This document shows, one piece after another, positions 1-9,349 of a stretch of DNA of 64,000 nt. Source of the DNA: Neorhodopirellula lusitana. Its GTDB lineage: Bacteria; Planctomycetota; Planctomycetia; Pirellulales; Pirellulaceae. The position numbers and the translations under genes are program-made. The DNA is taken from positions 62,001 through 126,000 of the forward strand of contig NZ_FXUG01000009.1 of assembly GCF_900182915.1 (NCBI RefSeq), in the 5' to 3' direction. Position 1 is the first letter of the stretch. Each line of letters opens with the position of its first letter. Under the pieces are notes generated by a model, which did no database searches, had not been told where the DNA came from, and was given only the letters and a program-made list of their open reading frames with translations.

Positions 1-510
1 AAGACCTCTCATCGCGCAGGCGGCGCAACGGTCGACATTTTCGTACTGGACACCAACACGCTTGATCTCGACGACGACGCGACTGACCAACAACTGAAAT
101 GGCTGCGTGCGGAACTGGCTGCCAGCCAAGCAGACTACAAAATCGTCGCCGGACACCATCCGGCCATCTCCGGCGGCCAACATGAAGTCACGCCTTCGGT
201 TGCAAAACATCTATCACCCATTTTTTCGGAGTTCAATATCGACGTCTATCTGTCTGGGCATGACCACGACTTGCAGTTGCTCGATTCAGGAGAAGGTTGG
301 CTGCAAGTCGTCAGCGGTGCGGGCAGCAAACTACGCAGTACCTCTTGGATCGATGAAACTCGTTTCGCCGAGGCGACCGCAGGTTTCTGTTGGCTGGTCG
401 CCAACGAGAGTGAACTGTCATTGTCGTTCTACAGTTCAACCCAACGACTTTGCACTTACATTGTTCCCGCGAAAGTGCCTGGCCCCATGCTGGCGATCGC
501 CAACGCCTAA
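1..510 (+). CDS. Metallophosphoesterase, C-terminal part (5' end outside window)
   Basis: Frame 1 is open from the first base to the TAA at 508-510, giving the last 169 residues of a calcineurin-like phosphoesterase. The motifs GHHP and SGHDHDLQ are the histidine metal ligands seen in the tartrate-resistant / purple acid phosphatase branch of the superfamily, which uses a two-metal centre to hydrolyse phosphate esters. The N-terminal metal-binding motifs, any signal peptide and the start lie outside the window. The family members closest to this type are usually exported, but that cannot be checked here. The next gene starts 127 bp downstream on the same strand. Superfamily assignment is secure; the substrate is unknown. 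Confidence 0.8.
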   Translation, partial: KTSHRAGGATVDIFVLDTNTLDLDDDATDQQLKWLRAELAASQADYKIVAGHHPAISGGQHEVTPSVAKHLSPIFSEFNIDVYLSGHDHDLQLLDSGEGWLQVVSGAGSKLRSTSWIDETRFAEATAGFCWLVANESELSLSFYSSTQRLCTYIVPAKVPGPMLAIANA

Positions 511-637
511 CTACTAATCCCTTACGAGTTGAGCTTGTTACCGAAAGCTCACCCACGTAGAGTCGCCGGCGAACTACTAAGACATTAAAAATACGATTGT
601 CTTTACGTCACCTCAAAAAGTATCGAGGAGTGCAAGG

Positions 638-3085
638 ATGCACCCGCCTAAATCAGACACAACCGATTCCGCTCCTTCTCTCTCGTTGATCCTACCGGCG
701 TGGAACGAGGCGGAGGTGATCGCCACCGCGATCGCCGAAGCGAACGCAGCACTTCAGCAGGTCACCGGCGAGTACGAAATCATCGTGGTCGACGATGGCA
801 GCACGGATGCGACCGCCGCCATTGTGTCATCACTCGCCGGCCAGAACGAACATGTCCGTCTGGTGCAACACTCGCCGAACCAAGGCTACGGTGCGGCGAT
901 CCGATCGGGTTTTGCCGAAGCTCAAAATGACTTGGTTGTCTTCACCGACGCCGATTGCCAGTTTGACCTGACCGAACTGGACCGATTCGTATTGCTTGCC
1001 AAGCGTTACGAAATCGTTTGTGGGTACCGCATCGATCGAAAAGACAACGCACTACGATGCCTGTACTCCAAGGTCTACAACCTATTGGTCAGAGCATTGC
1101 TCGGCACCGGTGTTCGCGACGTCGACTGTGCTCTGAAGATGTTCCACCGAGACATCGCCAAGCAGATCACGATCAAACACAGCGGATTCCTAGTCAATTC
1201 CGAGATTCTGATCCAGGCAAGACGTCTGGGATGCCAAACCGTCGAAGTGGGCGTTTCCCATCGTCCTCGAACTCTTGGTGAAAGCACGGTCTCGGTCAGA
1301 CACATTCCGAAGGTGCTGGTCAATCTGACGCGTTTTTGGTGGAACGAAGTCTTGTTTTCAAACGCGAAAATTTGCAACCAATCAAACTCGACTGGGAATT
1401 CAATCGTCGCTGGTTCTTGTCGTTCGGGAATGAGGATGAGTCTGCTGCAATGCGGTCTTCTTGTTGTCGCTGCCTTGTTCCTAATGACGAATCTTAACTA
1501 CCCATTGATTGACCGCGACGAAACTCGCTACGCCGAGATTCCTCGCGAGATGATCGCCACGGGCAACTGGGTCCTGCCGACGCTGAACTTCCACACCTAT
1601 TACGACAAGCCGCCATTGGTGTACTGGCTTTGTGCGTTGAGCTACAAGTGTTTTGGGATGAGCGAGGCAGCGGCCAGATTCGTTCCATCCTTGGCTGCAC
1701 TGTCCACGATCCTTTCGACCCTATTTTTTGGATCGAGAATCTTCAATCGGAAGATCGGCCTGATCGCCGGAACAGTACTCCTGCTTTCGGTAGGGTTCGC
1801 GTTCACAAGTCGCTACCTACTACTTGATGGTGTGCTATCGCTGTTCGTTTCCCTGGCGCTGTTCACTGCTTATGAGGCAATCCGCCAACCGCGTTTACGA
1901 CTGGGTTGGTGGATCATGTCCGGTATCTGCATCGGACTCGCATTCTTAACCAAAGGACCGGTTGCCCTGGTCTTGTGGTTGCCGCCAATCGCAGCGATGT
2001 CATGGCTATCGCAAGGCCATGCCAAAGTAAGGTGGTGGCACTACGGGGTGGTCGGATCGGTTGCAACAGCCATCGCCTTGCCATGGTTTGTCGCCGTCCA
2101 TCAACAAGCCCCAAGGTTCTTGGTTGAGTTTTTCTACCATCACAACGTCGCTCGATTTGCCGGCGAGTTCCATCACCGACCGTTCTGGTATTTCGTCCCA
2201 GTCCTTTTGATCGCCGGTCATCCCTGGTCGTTTTTGACGATTCCATACGCACGTTTTCTATTCGGAAGAAGCGAAGAATGCCGCCGCCAGCGACCACCCG
2301 TGATCGGCTTCCTGTTGCTTTGGAGTGCATGGTGCTTTGCATTCTTTTCCATGTCCCAGTGCAAGCTACCCACGTACTTATTGCCAACCGCGCCCGCACT
2401 GGCACTGATGATCGGGCACTATTTGAACGAAGTCCTAAACAACTCCGATAACTCGGAACGACACTTCTTCGCCCGCTTTTGGTCAGCTCGTACCGCGACG
2501 GCAACCACCTGCCTCGCCGGAGTGGGCTTCGCCGTTTTCGTTATCATGACGGCCTCCCAAGCATCCCTTTCCGTCTATGCATGGGCGATGCTGTGGACGT
2601 CTCTCTTGGTCACATCGCTGTTGCTAGTAGGCAACCGATACCAAGCCAAAATGGCGTGGGCCAGCACGATCGGCGTCTCCTTCCTGTTCGCGGTCATGAT
2701 GATGCATCAAATGATTCCGGCTTACAGTCGCTCACAAACACTGTTTGGGGAGACGTCTCCGCTAGCCGACAAACTCGCGATTGGAGATTGGAAATCGATT
2801 GCCACCATTGACCATGAATTTTCGGAGGTTCCGTTCTATCTGAACCGTCCGGACATCGCCAATTTCCTGGACGTCCACGATGCTGGACTCACCCATTTCG
2901 TTAGCCAGTCGGGGCGTTGCCTCTTGGTTGTCGACAATCAAATCACTCGGCAACAGCTTTCCGAACAGATGCCGATCGGCACCAAGATGACTTCGTTGAC
3001 ACAACGAGGACCGGCGCAAATCTACGAAGTCACCGCCCCGCCCCACCATCCCCAGATCGCGACTCGCGGGGAGCGGTCACGATGA
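638..3085 (+). CDS. GT2 glycosyltransferase fused to ArnT/PMT-like membrane glycosyltransferase
   Basis: The 815-residue protein has two parts. Residues 14-240 are a GT2 fold like dolichyl- or undecaprenyl-phosphate sugar synthases, with VVDDGS (50-55), TDAD (103-106) and NQGYGAAIRSG. Residues 265-815 are a polytopic GT39/GT83 protein of the ArnT/PMT type, with the loop signature RDETRYAEIPREM (293-305) and many hydrophobic helices. The first part would load a sugar on a lipid phosphate; the second would pass the sugar from that lipid to an acceptor on the outer face of the membrane. The ATG follows GAGGAG by 7 nt. The two activities are more often on separate proteins. Sugar and acceptor (lipid A, glycan or protein) are unknown. 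Confidence 0.85.
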   Translation: MHPPKSDTTDSAPSLSLILPAWNEAEVIATAIAEANAALQQVTGEYEIIVVDDGSTDATAAIVSSLAGQNEHVRLVQHSPNQGYGAAIRSGFAEAQNDLVVFTDADCQFDLTELDRFVLLAKRYEIVCGYRIDRKDNALRCLYSKVYNLLVRALLGTGVRDVDCALKMFHRDIAKQITIKHSGFLVNSEILIQARRLGCQTVEVGVSHRPRTLGESTVSVRHIPKVLVNLTRFWWNEVLFSNAKICNQSNSTGNSIVAGSCRSGMRMSLLQCGLLVVAALFLMTNLNYPLIDRDETRYAEIPREMIATGNWVLPTLNFHTYYDKPPLVYWLCALSYKCFGMSEAAARFVPSLAALSTILSTLFFGSRIFNRKIGLIAGTVLLLSVGFAFTSRYLLLDGVLSLFVSLALFTAYEAIRQPRLRLGWWIMSGICIGLAFLTKGPVALVLWLPPIAAMSWLSQGHAKVRWWHYGVVGSVATAIALPWFVAVHQQAPRFLVEFFYHHNVARFAGEFHHRPFWYFVPVLLIAGHPWSFLTIPYARFLFGRSEECRRQRPPVIGFLLLWSAWCFAFFSMSQCKLPTYLLPTAPALALMIGHYLNEVLNNSDNSERHFFARFWSARTATATTCLAGVGFAVFVIMTASQASLSVYAWAMLWTSLLVTSLLLVGNRYQAKMAWASTIGVSFLFAVMMMHQMIPAYSRSQTLFGETSPLADKLAIGDWKSIATIDHEFSEVPFYLNRPDIANFLDVHDAGLTHFVSQSGRCLLVVDNQITRQQLSEQMPIGTKMTSLTQRGPAQIYEVTAPPHHPQIATRGERSR

Positions 3086-3333
3086 GTTCAGCGATCGCGA
3101 TCACGCTTCGCTGGATGGCTCGCTTCATCGCGTTCCCGCCGACTCCTTTTCGATCGTCTGACGCCAGCGACCCGAGCGACGTCGTACTGCTACTTCAATC
3201 GATCGCCCACCTTGAAACCACAGAGGCCCGTTCCCTCAGGACAGCGACAAAAATTGCGTGTAATGAGCTCGAAGCCCATCCACTCCAAGCCAGTGCGATC
3301 GCACCAAGCACTCAGCCCAAAGAGGCTGGTTGA
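3082..3333 (+). CDS. Small hypothetical protein coupled to the glycosyltransferase (doubtful)
   Basis: An 83-codon reading frame starts at the ATG that overlaps the stop of the upstream glycosyltransferase gene in an ATGA arrangement, a layout typical of translational coupling. It begins MSSAIAITLRWMARF, weakly hydrophobic, and then becomes Ser/Ala-rich without any motif I recognise. Its end overlaps the convergent GNAT gene by 22 bp. The ATGA junction is the only positive evidence; it may simply be open by chance in high-GC DNA. Confidence 0.3.
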   Translation: MSSAIAITLRWMARFIAFPPTPFRSSDASDPSDVVLLLQSIAHLETTEARSLRTATKIACNELEAHPLQASAIAPSTQPKEAG

Positions 3334-4421
3334 TTCGAATGCACCCAAACGGTTTCGCGAAACAAACTTTGCATCCCCGACCGTCGATAGGCGGCATGGG
3401 CCGGATGATTGCGTTGGTCAACCGCCAAGACGAGGCGACTGGCGTTTTCTTTGATACAAACCTGTGCGATCTGTTGCATGATTTGCTGGCCATACCGACG
3501 ACCACGATGCTCAGGCAAAACGCCCATGTAGACGAGTTCGAGTACGAGGTCGTTCGTTGTGGAATTGCAATGCTTTGCCAACATCATGCAACCAACCACT
3601 TCACCGCATGACGAGTCGTCATTACCAGCGGCTCGCACCCAAAACCATAAATCCGGGGCATACGAATCGACATTCCGGTAGGACTGAATGATTTCGGCTG
3701 GGGCTCGGTATTCTTCCAACTGTGGGCAGTCGAGTGAACCTTGATAAGTTCGCTGGATCACTTGTTCAAAGTCAGCGACCACCGACGGTGAGTCCGATGC
3801 AAGTGGCTCGATAACAACGGTCGCTTCACCCTCCAAATCGACCCTCGTCTCCGCTGTAGGATTTCCCGCCGTGGGGTAGTCCATGGCCAGGTAATCGAGC
3901 GTGCCGATAGGAGAGAACCCTGTCCGCCGGGGCCATGCGAAAACGGACTGGTCCGCGTCCGAGCTTACTGAATGCGACGTGGTTTCTTCTGGATCGGTCG
4001 CCCACTGAATGAACCGCACATCATGAGCAGAGAAAATAGGCGTGAGTCGCTGAGCAATGGCCAACGCACAGCCTTGGGCCGTTTCCCGGTCTTGGGCAAT
4101 CTCCGCATCACCTGACGATGCTGGCCGGGTCCAATCCATATGAAGAACCGTTGCCGTGTCACCGGGCTTGGCGATCGTGGCGATCAGCACGACCGCCGCG
4201 TCCAAATTTGCCGCCCCAGCTGAAGCGGCGAGCACGACCAATTCCTGTTGTCCCTCAGCTCGAAGAATCGCCCTCAATTGGTCAGTCACAATGCTGACGC
4301 GCGTCGGCGAGAGTCGACCCAGAAAATCATTGAGGACGGCCGCGAGCTCCGCTACCGGCAATTCCCAAACATAAATGTCCTGGTTGTTCGGTAAACTCAA
4401 CAAAGAAGAAGTGGGCGGCAT
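3312..4421 (-). CDS. GNAT-family N-acetyltransferase
   Basis: The 369-residue protein has a GNAT acetyltransferase domain in its C-terminal third, seen from MGVLPEHRGRRYGQQI (acetyl-CoA loop, R-x-x-G-Q form) followed by SRLVLAVDQRNHPAHAAYRR, the usual beta5-alpha4 region with a Tyr near the end. The first 190 residues do not match a family I can name; they may be a second, degenerate GNAT fold. The substrate is unknown. The gene is convergent with the glycosyltransferase gene and divergent from the PDZ gene. The ATG at 4421 has no clear Shine-Dalgarno. Confidence 0.75.
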   Translation of the reverse strand: MPPTSSLLSLPNNQDIYVWELPVAELAAVLNDFLGRLSPTRVSIVTDQLRAILRAEGQQELVVLAASAGAANLDAAVVLIATIAKPGDTATVLHMDWTRPASSGDAEIAQDRETAQGCALAIAQRLTPIFSAHDVRFIQWATDPEETTSHSVSSDADQSVFAWPRRTGFSPIGTLDYLAMDYPTAGNPTAETRVDLEGEATVVIEPLASDSPSVVADFEQVIQRTYQGSLDCPQLEEYRAPAEIIQSYRNVDSYAPDLWFWVRAAGNDDSSCGEVVGCMMLAKHCNSTTNDLVLELVYMGVLPEHRGRRYGQQIMQQIAQVCIKENASRLVLAVDQRNHPAHAAYRRSGMQSLFRETVWVHSNQPASLG

Positions 4422-4646
4422 GAAATCGCGTTGGATGGGAACGTATCGCTAGACGGGGAGTTTATAGTCCTTTGCGACGACCTGTCGTGTGGGTACCACA
4501 GTTTGCAACCGAATCCGGACTGATTGGTTGGCCGAAACGGTCGCCTCTTCTATCATCGGGGGGGACGAAAGGTTCACCTCGACTGTTAATTCGAGACTAG
4601 ATTCGACTTTTGGTCCACCATTATTTTCGCTTTCTCGGATTGATTC

Positions 4647-6017
4647 ATGCCCCAGTTTTTGTCTCGTCGCTCAATTCCTCTATCCAAAGTCGGTCTTGGT
4701 CTTTTAATCACGCTCGCCGTTTTGCACTGCGTTGATAGCCCATCGGCCTCCGCTCAAGGCCTCTTCAGTCGCCTGCGAGCCCGAGCAGAAAGCCGTCGGG
4801 CCGCCTTCCAGGCCCCTCCGGTGGCCCAGCCAAACCAACTCCAACGCAATCAATCTCAGCCCAATCAATTCCGTGGCACCAACTCACAAAATCCCAATTC
4901 CCGGGACCAAAACGCCAACTCGAAAGACCCTCGCGTTCTGGCAAAACCGCTTCCCAGCCCATCTCGTGCTGGCCAATCCAAAAATCAAAACCAAGCGAAC
5001 GCGCCTACCTTGGGCATCGAGGTCTCACCGACCCAGGTCGGCCCATACCGTGGTCTAGGCATCGTCGGGTTCAGCGAAGATTCACTGGCAACTCGATCAG
5101 GCCTACGTCCGGGCGACGTGATCGTTGCCATTGAAGGAGTACGCACCGCGACCTTGGCCGATGTCACGCAAGCCCAATCGCGAAGCCAAGTCGGCCAGCA
5201 AGCGACCATTGAACTGTATCGTGGCGGCCGCCGATATCGAGCCATGGTGCCGTTCATCAAAGCGGCAAGCAACAGCGATCCCGATGATGCACTTGCGAGC
5301 AAAGACTCATCAGACAAGGACTCAGCAGACAAATCCGACCGCGAACTGGACCAGCGAAAGCGTGGCGAGCCTCGCATGGCAGCCAAGCCGCCAGTTTCGT
5401 CAACGACTGGCCCCACTTTGGCTCGTCCTCGCGCCTCCCTCGGCGTGGAAGTACGCAACGCCACACCGAAACGTGGTGTTGAGATTGCCACCGCCGGCAA
5501 AGACACCGCCGGAACCATTGGTGGGTTCCGCCCGCTGGACCGAATCGTTTCGGTAGAAGGACGTTTGATCAGTGACACGGATGATCTCATTCGTGAACTG
5601 TCACTGAGCCAGCCCGGCGACCGAGTTCAGTTTGGAGTCGTCCGCAATGCATCAATGCTCGAATTGGATGTGGAAATGGGAGGTCCCGGCGGGAAACCAA
5701 TCCGCTCGGCAACTAGCCCCGTTGGCAGTCAAGCCAAGGACTCAAAGGAAGAAGCCAGCGACAGCGGCAACAGCCTGCTAAGTGGAATGGGCTCTGCTCT
5801 GGGCGGATTCTTCAGTAGCACGAAGCCGGCACCTGAGACCAAGGAATTGCCTGCACCGACTGCCCAGCCAACTCCTGCACCGGCACCGGCAATGGAACAG
5901 CTTCACGAACCCAGTGACCGCGAGGCGATTCTTCCCGATCCGCTAGCGTTGCCCGAGGACACCGCCTCGGACCAAACCGGCTTCGGCGCCAGCGAACTGC
6001 CCTCACCGCGTAGCTGA
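4647..6017 (+). CDS. Secreted protein with two PDZ domains
   Basis: 456 residues. A signal peptide covers residues 1-37 (basic start, hydrophobic stretch VGLGLLITLAVLHCV, cleavage after SASAQ). A low-complexity Asn/Gln/Pro linker follows to about 115. PDZ domain 1 spans about 120-205 (LGIEVSPTQVG, SGLRPGDVIVAIEG) and PDZ domain 2 about 262-345 (LGVEV, GFRPLDRIVSVEG). The C-terminus is Pro/Ala-rich. No protease domain is present, so this is not a complete HtrA or Ctp protease; it more likely acts as a periplasmic peptide-binding or scaffold protein. The 225-bp gap before it, shared with the divergent GNAT gene, should hold its promoter. Confidence 0.8.
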   Translation: MPQFLSRRSIPLSKVGLGLLITLAVLHCVDSPSASAQGLFSRLRARAESRRAAFQAPPVAQPNQLQRNQSQPNQFRGTNSQNPNSRDQNANSKDPRVLAKPLPSPSRAGQSKNQNQANAPTLGIEVSPTQVGPYRGLGIVGFSEDSLATRSGLRPGDVIVAIEGVRTATLADVTQAQSRSQVGQQATIELYRGGRRYRAMVPFIKAASNSDPDDALASKDSSDKDSADKSDRELDQRKRGEPRMAAKPPVSSTTGPTLARPRASLGVEVRNATPKRGVEIATAGKDTAGTIGGFRPLDRIVSVEGRLISDTDDLIRELSLSQPGDRVQFGVVRNASMLELDVEMGGPGGKPIRSATSPVGSQAKDSKEEASDSGNSLLSGMGSALGGFFSSTKPAPETKELPAPTAQPTPAPAPAMEQLHEPSDREAILPDPLALPEDTASDQTGFGASELPSPRS

Positions 6018-6262
6018 TCGACCAAACCGCGTGAGCACGTTGAAACGTCAAACACGCGGCCGCAGTGAAGTCGGCAAACCGGTCGAAACGGACAAGAATG
6101 CTGGACGTCGAAACAGGTTTAACGCAACGCGCCGATAGATTCTGGCGTTCCGGGGTGATGAAAATCGTTGGGTTTCGATAGAACAGGGCGTCACCGTACC
6201 GTCGTCTGGTCAACGGACGCGGTCGTTTCCCCGTGGCTCCCCACACCCCACGCGATTTTTTG

Positions 6263-6961
6263 ATGGCCACTTCGAAACCTGATCCCTCGACACCTGATCC
6301 CTCGACCGACGCGATGCCAACCGCCTCAGCCCCCACCAATCCGAATCCGGCCAACCAGGATTCGATCGGCTCGGTCCCGGCTTCTCGTTATATCCTGTTC
6401 GCATTCCTTGCCATTGTCGGTGGCGTAGCGGACCTGTGGACCAAACAGGCCGTGTTCCAGTGGCGAGGCCTGCCCGGCCAACGAGAGGTCTACTGGGTGA
6501 TCGACGGCTACTTTGGAATCGAAACGGCTGTCAATATTGGAGCGGTCTTCGGCATCGGTGCTGGCAAAGGCATTCTCTTCGCCGGAATCTCCGTCTTTGC
6601 CTTGATCGCTATTTTGCTCTGGCTGTTCTGGTTCCGTGGCGCCGTTTCCAAATGGCTCACCTTCGCAATGGGTTGCATCACCGGGGGAATCATCGGCAAC
6701 TTCTACGATCGTATCGGAATGTGGTGGCAACCGGGGTATCCCGAACAGTGGCAAAGCGGGGTGCGCGATTGGATTTTGTGGCAAGCGTCGGACCAATGGC
6801 GATGGCCGAATTTCAACATTGCCGATTCGTTGCTGGTTACCGGCGCCATCATGTTGGTCGTCCAGTCGATCTTCTTCCCACCGCCCGGCATGGTGCCCCC
6901 AAAAGACGCCGTGCCTGACAGCAGCGACGAAACGTCGAATTCGAATGCCGCGGCGAATTAA
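6263..6961 (+). CDS. lspA: Lipoprotein signal peptidase (signal peptidase II)
   Basis: The enzyme cleaves the signal peptide of diacylglyceryl-modified prolipoproteins in the inner membrane. From the ATG at 6263 the protein has 232 residues. Family signatures are present: DLWTKQ near 57-62, NIGAVFGIG at 91-99, GNFYDRIG at 145-152 with catalytic Asp149, and NFNIADS at 183-189 with catalytic Asp188. Four membrane helices can be seen. The N-terminus carries about 40 extra Pro/Ser/Thr residues and the loop between the last two helices is longer than in E. coli. A GTG at 6233 is in frame but the ATG is preferred because the extension adds nothing conserved. The exporter gene follows at once. Confidence 0.92.
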   Translation: MATSKPDPSTPDPSTDAMPTASAPTNPNPANQDSIGSVPASRYILFAFLAIVGGVADLWTKQAVFQWRGLPGQREVYWVIDGYFGIETAVNIGAVFGIGAGKGILFAGISVFALIAILLWLFWFRGAVSKWLTFAMGCITGGIIGNFYDRIGMWWQPGYPEQWQSGVRDWILWQASDQWRWPNFNIADSLLVTGAIMLVVQSIFFPPPGMVPPKDAVPDSSDETSNSNAAAN

Positions 6962-6985
6962 AATGACAGCGTCCAGGAGAACATC

Positions 6986-9349
6986 ATCGCTGCGCCACTG
7001 ATTGCGACGACGGTAGATCGTTTCGCGTCTGCCTTACATCGTTTTCGTTGGATTGGCCTGCTGGTCGGTATCGCTAGCCTATGGCCATTGACGACAATGC
7101 AATCGGGCCTGCAAGTCAATCGGCAACTTGCGTCGATGTTTGCCCCCGACGATCCATCACTGGCGGACTATCAAAATCTACAAGCAACTTTCGGTGGCAA
7201 CCAAGTCATCATGCTGGTCTATGACGACCCTGATTTGATGAGCCAAGCGGGTCTGCACCGCTGCCGAAAATGGACTCACCAAGTCGAGTCACTTGAGGCG
7301 GTCACGGGAGTCTTGTCGGTCGCGAAACTTGTCGACGTTTTCGCCTACCTTCGCCCCAAGCTTCCATTCTCGTCGGACGACTCGATCGCGTTATTCGATC
7401 TTGAAGATGAGTTAGCGCAAGAATTCCGTGAACTCTTCGCAGGCTACACGCACAGTCGTGATGAATCGACATCGGCTATCGTTGCGATGCTCGGCCCAGA
7501 CAACATCCAAGGGACACTCACCGATTTCCGGCAGATCGTCGCTCAGATGAACACGACCCGTCCGCTGGCGAAAGCGACTTTGGTCGGCGAGCCAATTCTG
7601 TTGCAAGACGCGTTCGACCTTATCTTGGCCGATGGACGACGTCTGGCGATCGGAACCATCAGCTTACTGGCTCTGGTGATCCTGGTCACTCTTGGCGACA
7701 TTCGCGTCGTCGTCTTGTCAGCGATCAGCATCACTTGGTCCACTTTAGCAACACGGTCCACAATGGTGTTACTCGGAATTGAGCTATCACTTGTATCGGC
7801 CGTCTTGATCGCCATCGTCGCGGTGATTGTGGTTGCCGCGGTGATGCACCTGGGTATCCGCCGGCGGTCGGGCGTATCAACAATCCAGACCATTGGTTTG
7901 CTGGCGATTCCCATCACGGTGACGTGCTTAACCGATGCGGCAGGTTTCGCATCGCTGCTGGTTTCCGGTGTGCGGCCAGTCCAGCAGTTTGGCATCATGA
8001 CGGCGGTCGCATCCCTCGCCGTTCTTGCATCACTTGCCCTGTTCACGCCCGCGATCCTTTCCTGGCCGGATCGCCTTCGGATCGGCTCTCGCATGGACGC
8101 TCGTTTACCTGGCCGAACATCCGATCTGTTGCGACGGACCGTTCGCATGAGCTTGCGGCACCGCTCCAGTCTGGGAATCGCAATGCTGTTGGTAATTCTG
8201 GTGTGCGGCCTTCACGTCGCCACACTGACCACCAACACCAGTTTCTTACAAAACTTCCGGTCTGACAGCGAGATTGCGACCGTTTACCGCCGCGTGGAAG
8301 AGCGACTCGGTGGAGCGGGAGTCACCGACATCGTCTTGCCCGCACCCAATGCAATTACCCCCGAATACCTCGACCGGGTCCTCGCATTCGAACAACGCCT
8401 ACGCGACCTGCGAGTGGGCACCGACGGACAGGCCCAATTGAGTAAGGTGTTGAGCTTGGCCGACGCGGACGCCGTCGCAGCCAAAGTGAGCTTTTTGTCG
8501 TTCGTTACTCCCGATGTTCGATTGGCCGGCATGCGAGCGGCGATCCCCGAGTTCGCTCAGGCACTGCTAACCTTCCCCGCTTCACCTGCGAAATCAACAC
8601 GCCGCTCTTTAAGGATCATGCTTCGTAGCGATGAAGCAATGTCAGGCCCCAACAAAGCAGCTCTATCGCGAGCGATCACGCATGAACTAGCGGCCTTCGC
8701 GGCGTGGAACAACTTCACCGATTCAGACCGACCGCGGCTGACTGGCTACTCGGTCTTGATGTCAAACTTGGTTGCCAGTTTGATTCGCGATCAATGGCGA
8801 GCTTTGGGTTTGGCTTGCGTCTTGGTCGGAACACTGCTCTGGCTCGCGACCGGCAATTGGCGTGAAACCCTAGCCGCGTTGCTAGTCAACACACTCCCCA
8901 TTGTCGTCGTGCTTTCCCTGATGGGCCTCTTAGGCGGACAACTGGACTTGGGCTCGGCGATGATCGGAGCCGTGTCCATTGGAATGTCGATCGACGGGTC
9001 GGTGCACTTTTTAACCGGCTATCATCGTCGACGGCGATCGGGAAGTTCAACACATGACGCCGCCGTTGAATCAGCGACCGACCTAGGCCTGCCTATCGTC
9101 CTGGCAAGCCTTGCCCTGGTCGTCGGTTTTGGGGTGTTGGTGACCAGCCCGTTTGTGCCCACCGCAACCTTCGGACTTTTAGTGGCTGCAACGCTGGCGG
9201 CTTCGACCGTCGCCAACCTCACCTTGCTACCGGCGATGGTGGTCTGGTGCACCTCGCAAGAATGCACCGTTACCGTGCCAAGGGGCGAATCAGAATCCGA
9301 CGCCAGCGAACCAGACACGGACACCTGCGAACCCAAAACTAAGGTTTGA
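6986..9349 (+). CDS. RND-superfamily (MMPL/Patched-like) exporter with unusual start codon
   Basis: The protein is a roughly 787-residue integral membrane pump of the MMPL type: a first helix, a large periplasmic loop, a helix bundle, a second loop after about residue 395, and a second bundle with GSAMIGAVSIGMSIDGSVHF, typical of RND helix 4 and 10 regions. It probably exports lipids or other hydrophobic molecules across the inner membrane. The first ATG/GTG/TTG in frame is the TTG at 7088, which would cut away helix 1 (FRWIGLLVGIASLWPL). The frame stays open back to the lspA stop, and CAGGAG (6974-6979) sits 6 nt before an ATC at 6986, which I take as the likely start; ATC 6983, CTG 6998 and ATT 7001 are alternatives. 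It probably forms an operon with lspA. Its end overlaps convergent nth by 11 bp. Confidence 0.8.
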   Translation: MAAPLIATTVDRFASALHRFRWIGLLVGIASLWPLTTMQSGLQVNRQLASMFAPDDPSLADYQNLQATFGGNQVIMLVYDDPDLMSQAGLHRCRKWTHQVESLEAVTGVLSVAKLVDVFAYLRPKLPFSSDDSIALFDLEDELAQEFRELFAGYTHSRDESTSAIVAMLGPDNIQGTLTDFRQIVAQMNTTRPLAKATLVGEPILLQDAFDLILADGRRLAIGTISLLALVILVTLGDIRVVVLSAISITWSTLATRSTMVLLGIELSLVSAVLIAIVAVIVVAAVMHLGIRRRSGVSTIQTIGLLAIPITVTCLTDAAGFASLLVSGVRPVQQFGIMTAVASLAVLASLALFTPAILSWPDRLRIGSRMDARLPGRTSDLLRRTVRMSLRHRSSLGIAMLLVILVCGLHVATLTTNTSFLQNFRSDSEIATVYRRVEERLGGAGVTDIVLPAPNAITPEYLDRVLAFEQRLRDLRVGTDGQAQLSKVLSLADADAVAAKVSFLSFVTPDVRLAGMRAAIPEFAQALLTFPASPAKSTRRSLRIMLRSDEAMSGPNKAALSRAITHELAAFAAWNNFTDSDRPRLTGYSVLMSNLVASLIRDQWRALGLACVLVGTLLWLATGNWRETLAALLVNTLPIVVVLSLMGLLGGQLDLGSAMIGAVSIGMSIDGSVHFLTGYHRRRRSGSSTHDAAVESATDLGLPIVLASLALVVGFGVLVTSPFVPTATFGLLVAATLAASTVANLTLLPAMVVWCTSQECTVTVPRGESESDASEPDTDTCEPKTKV

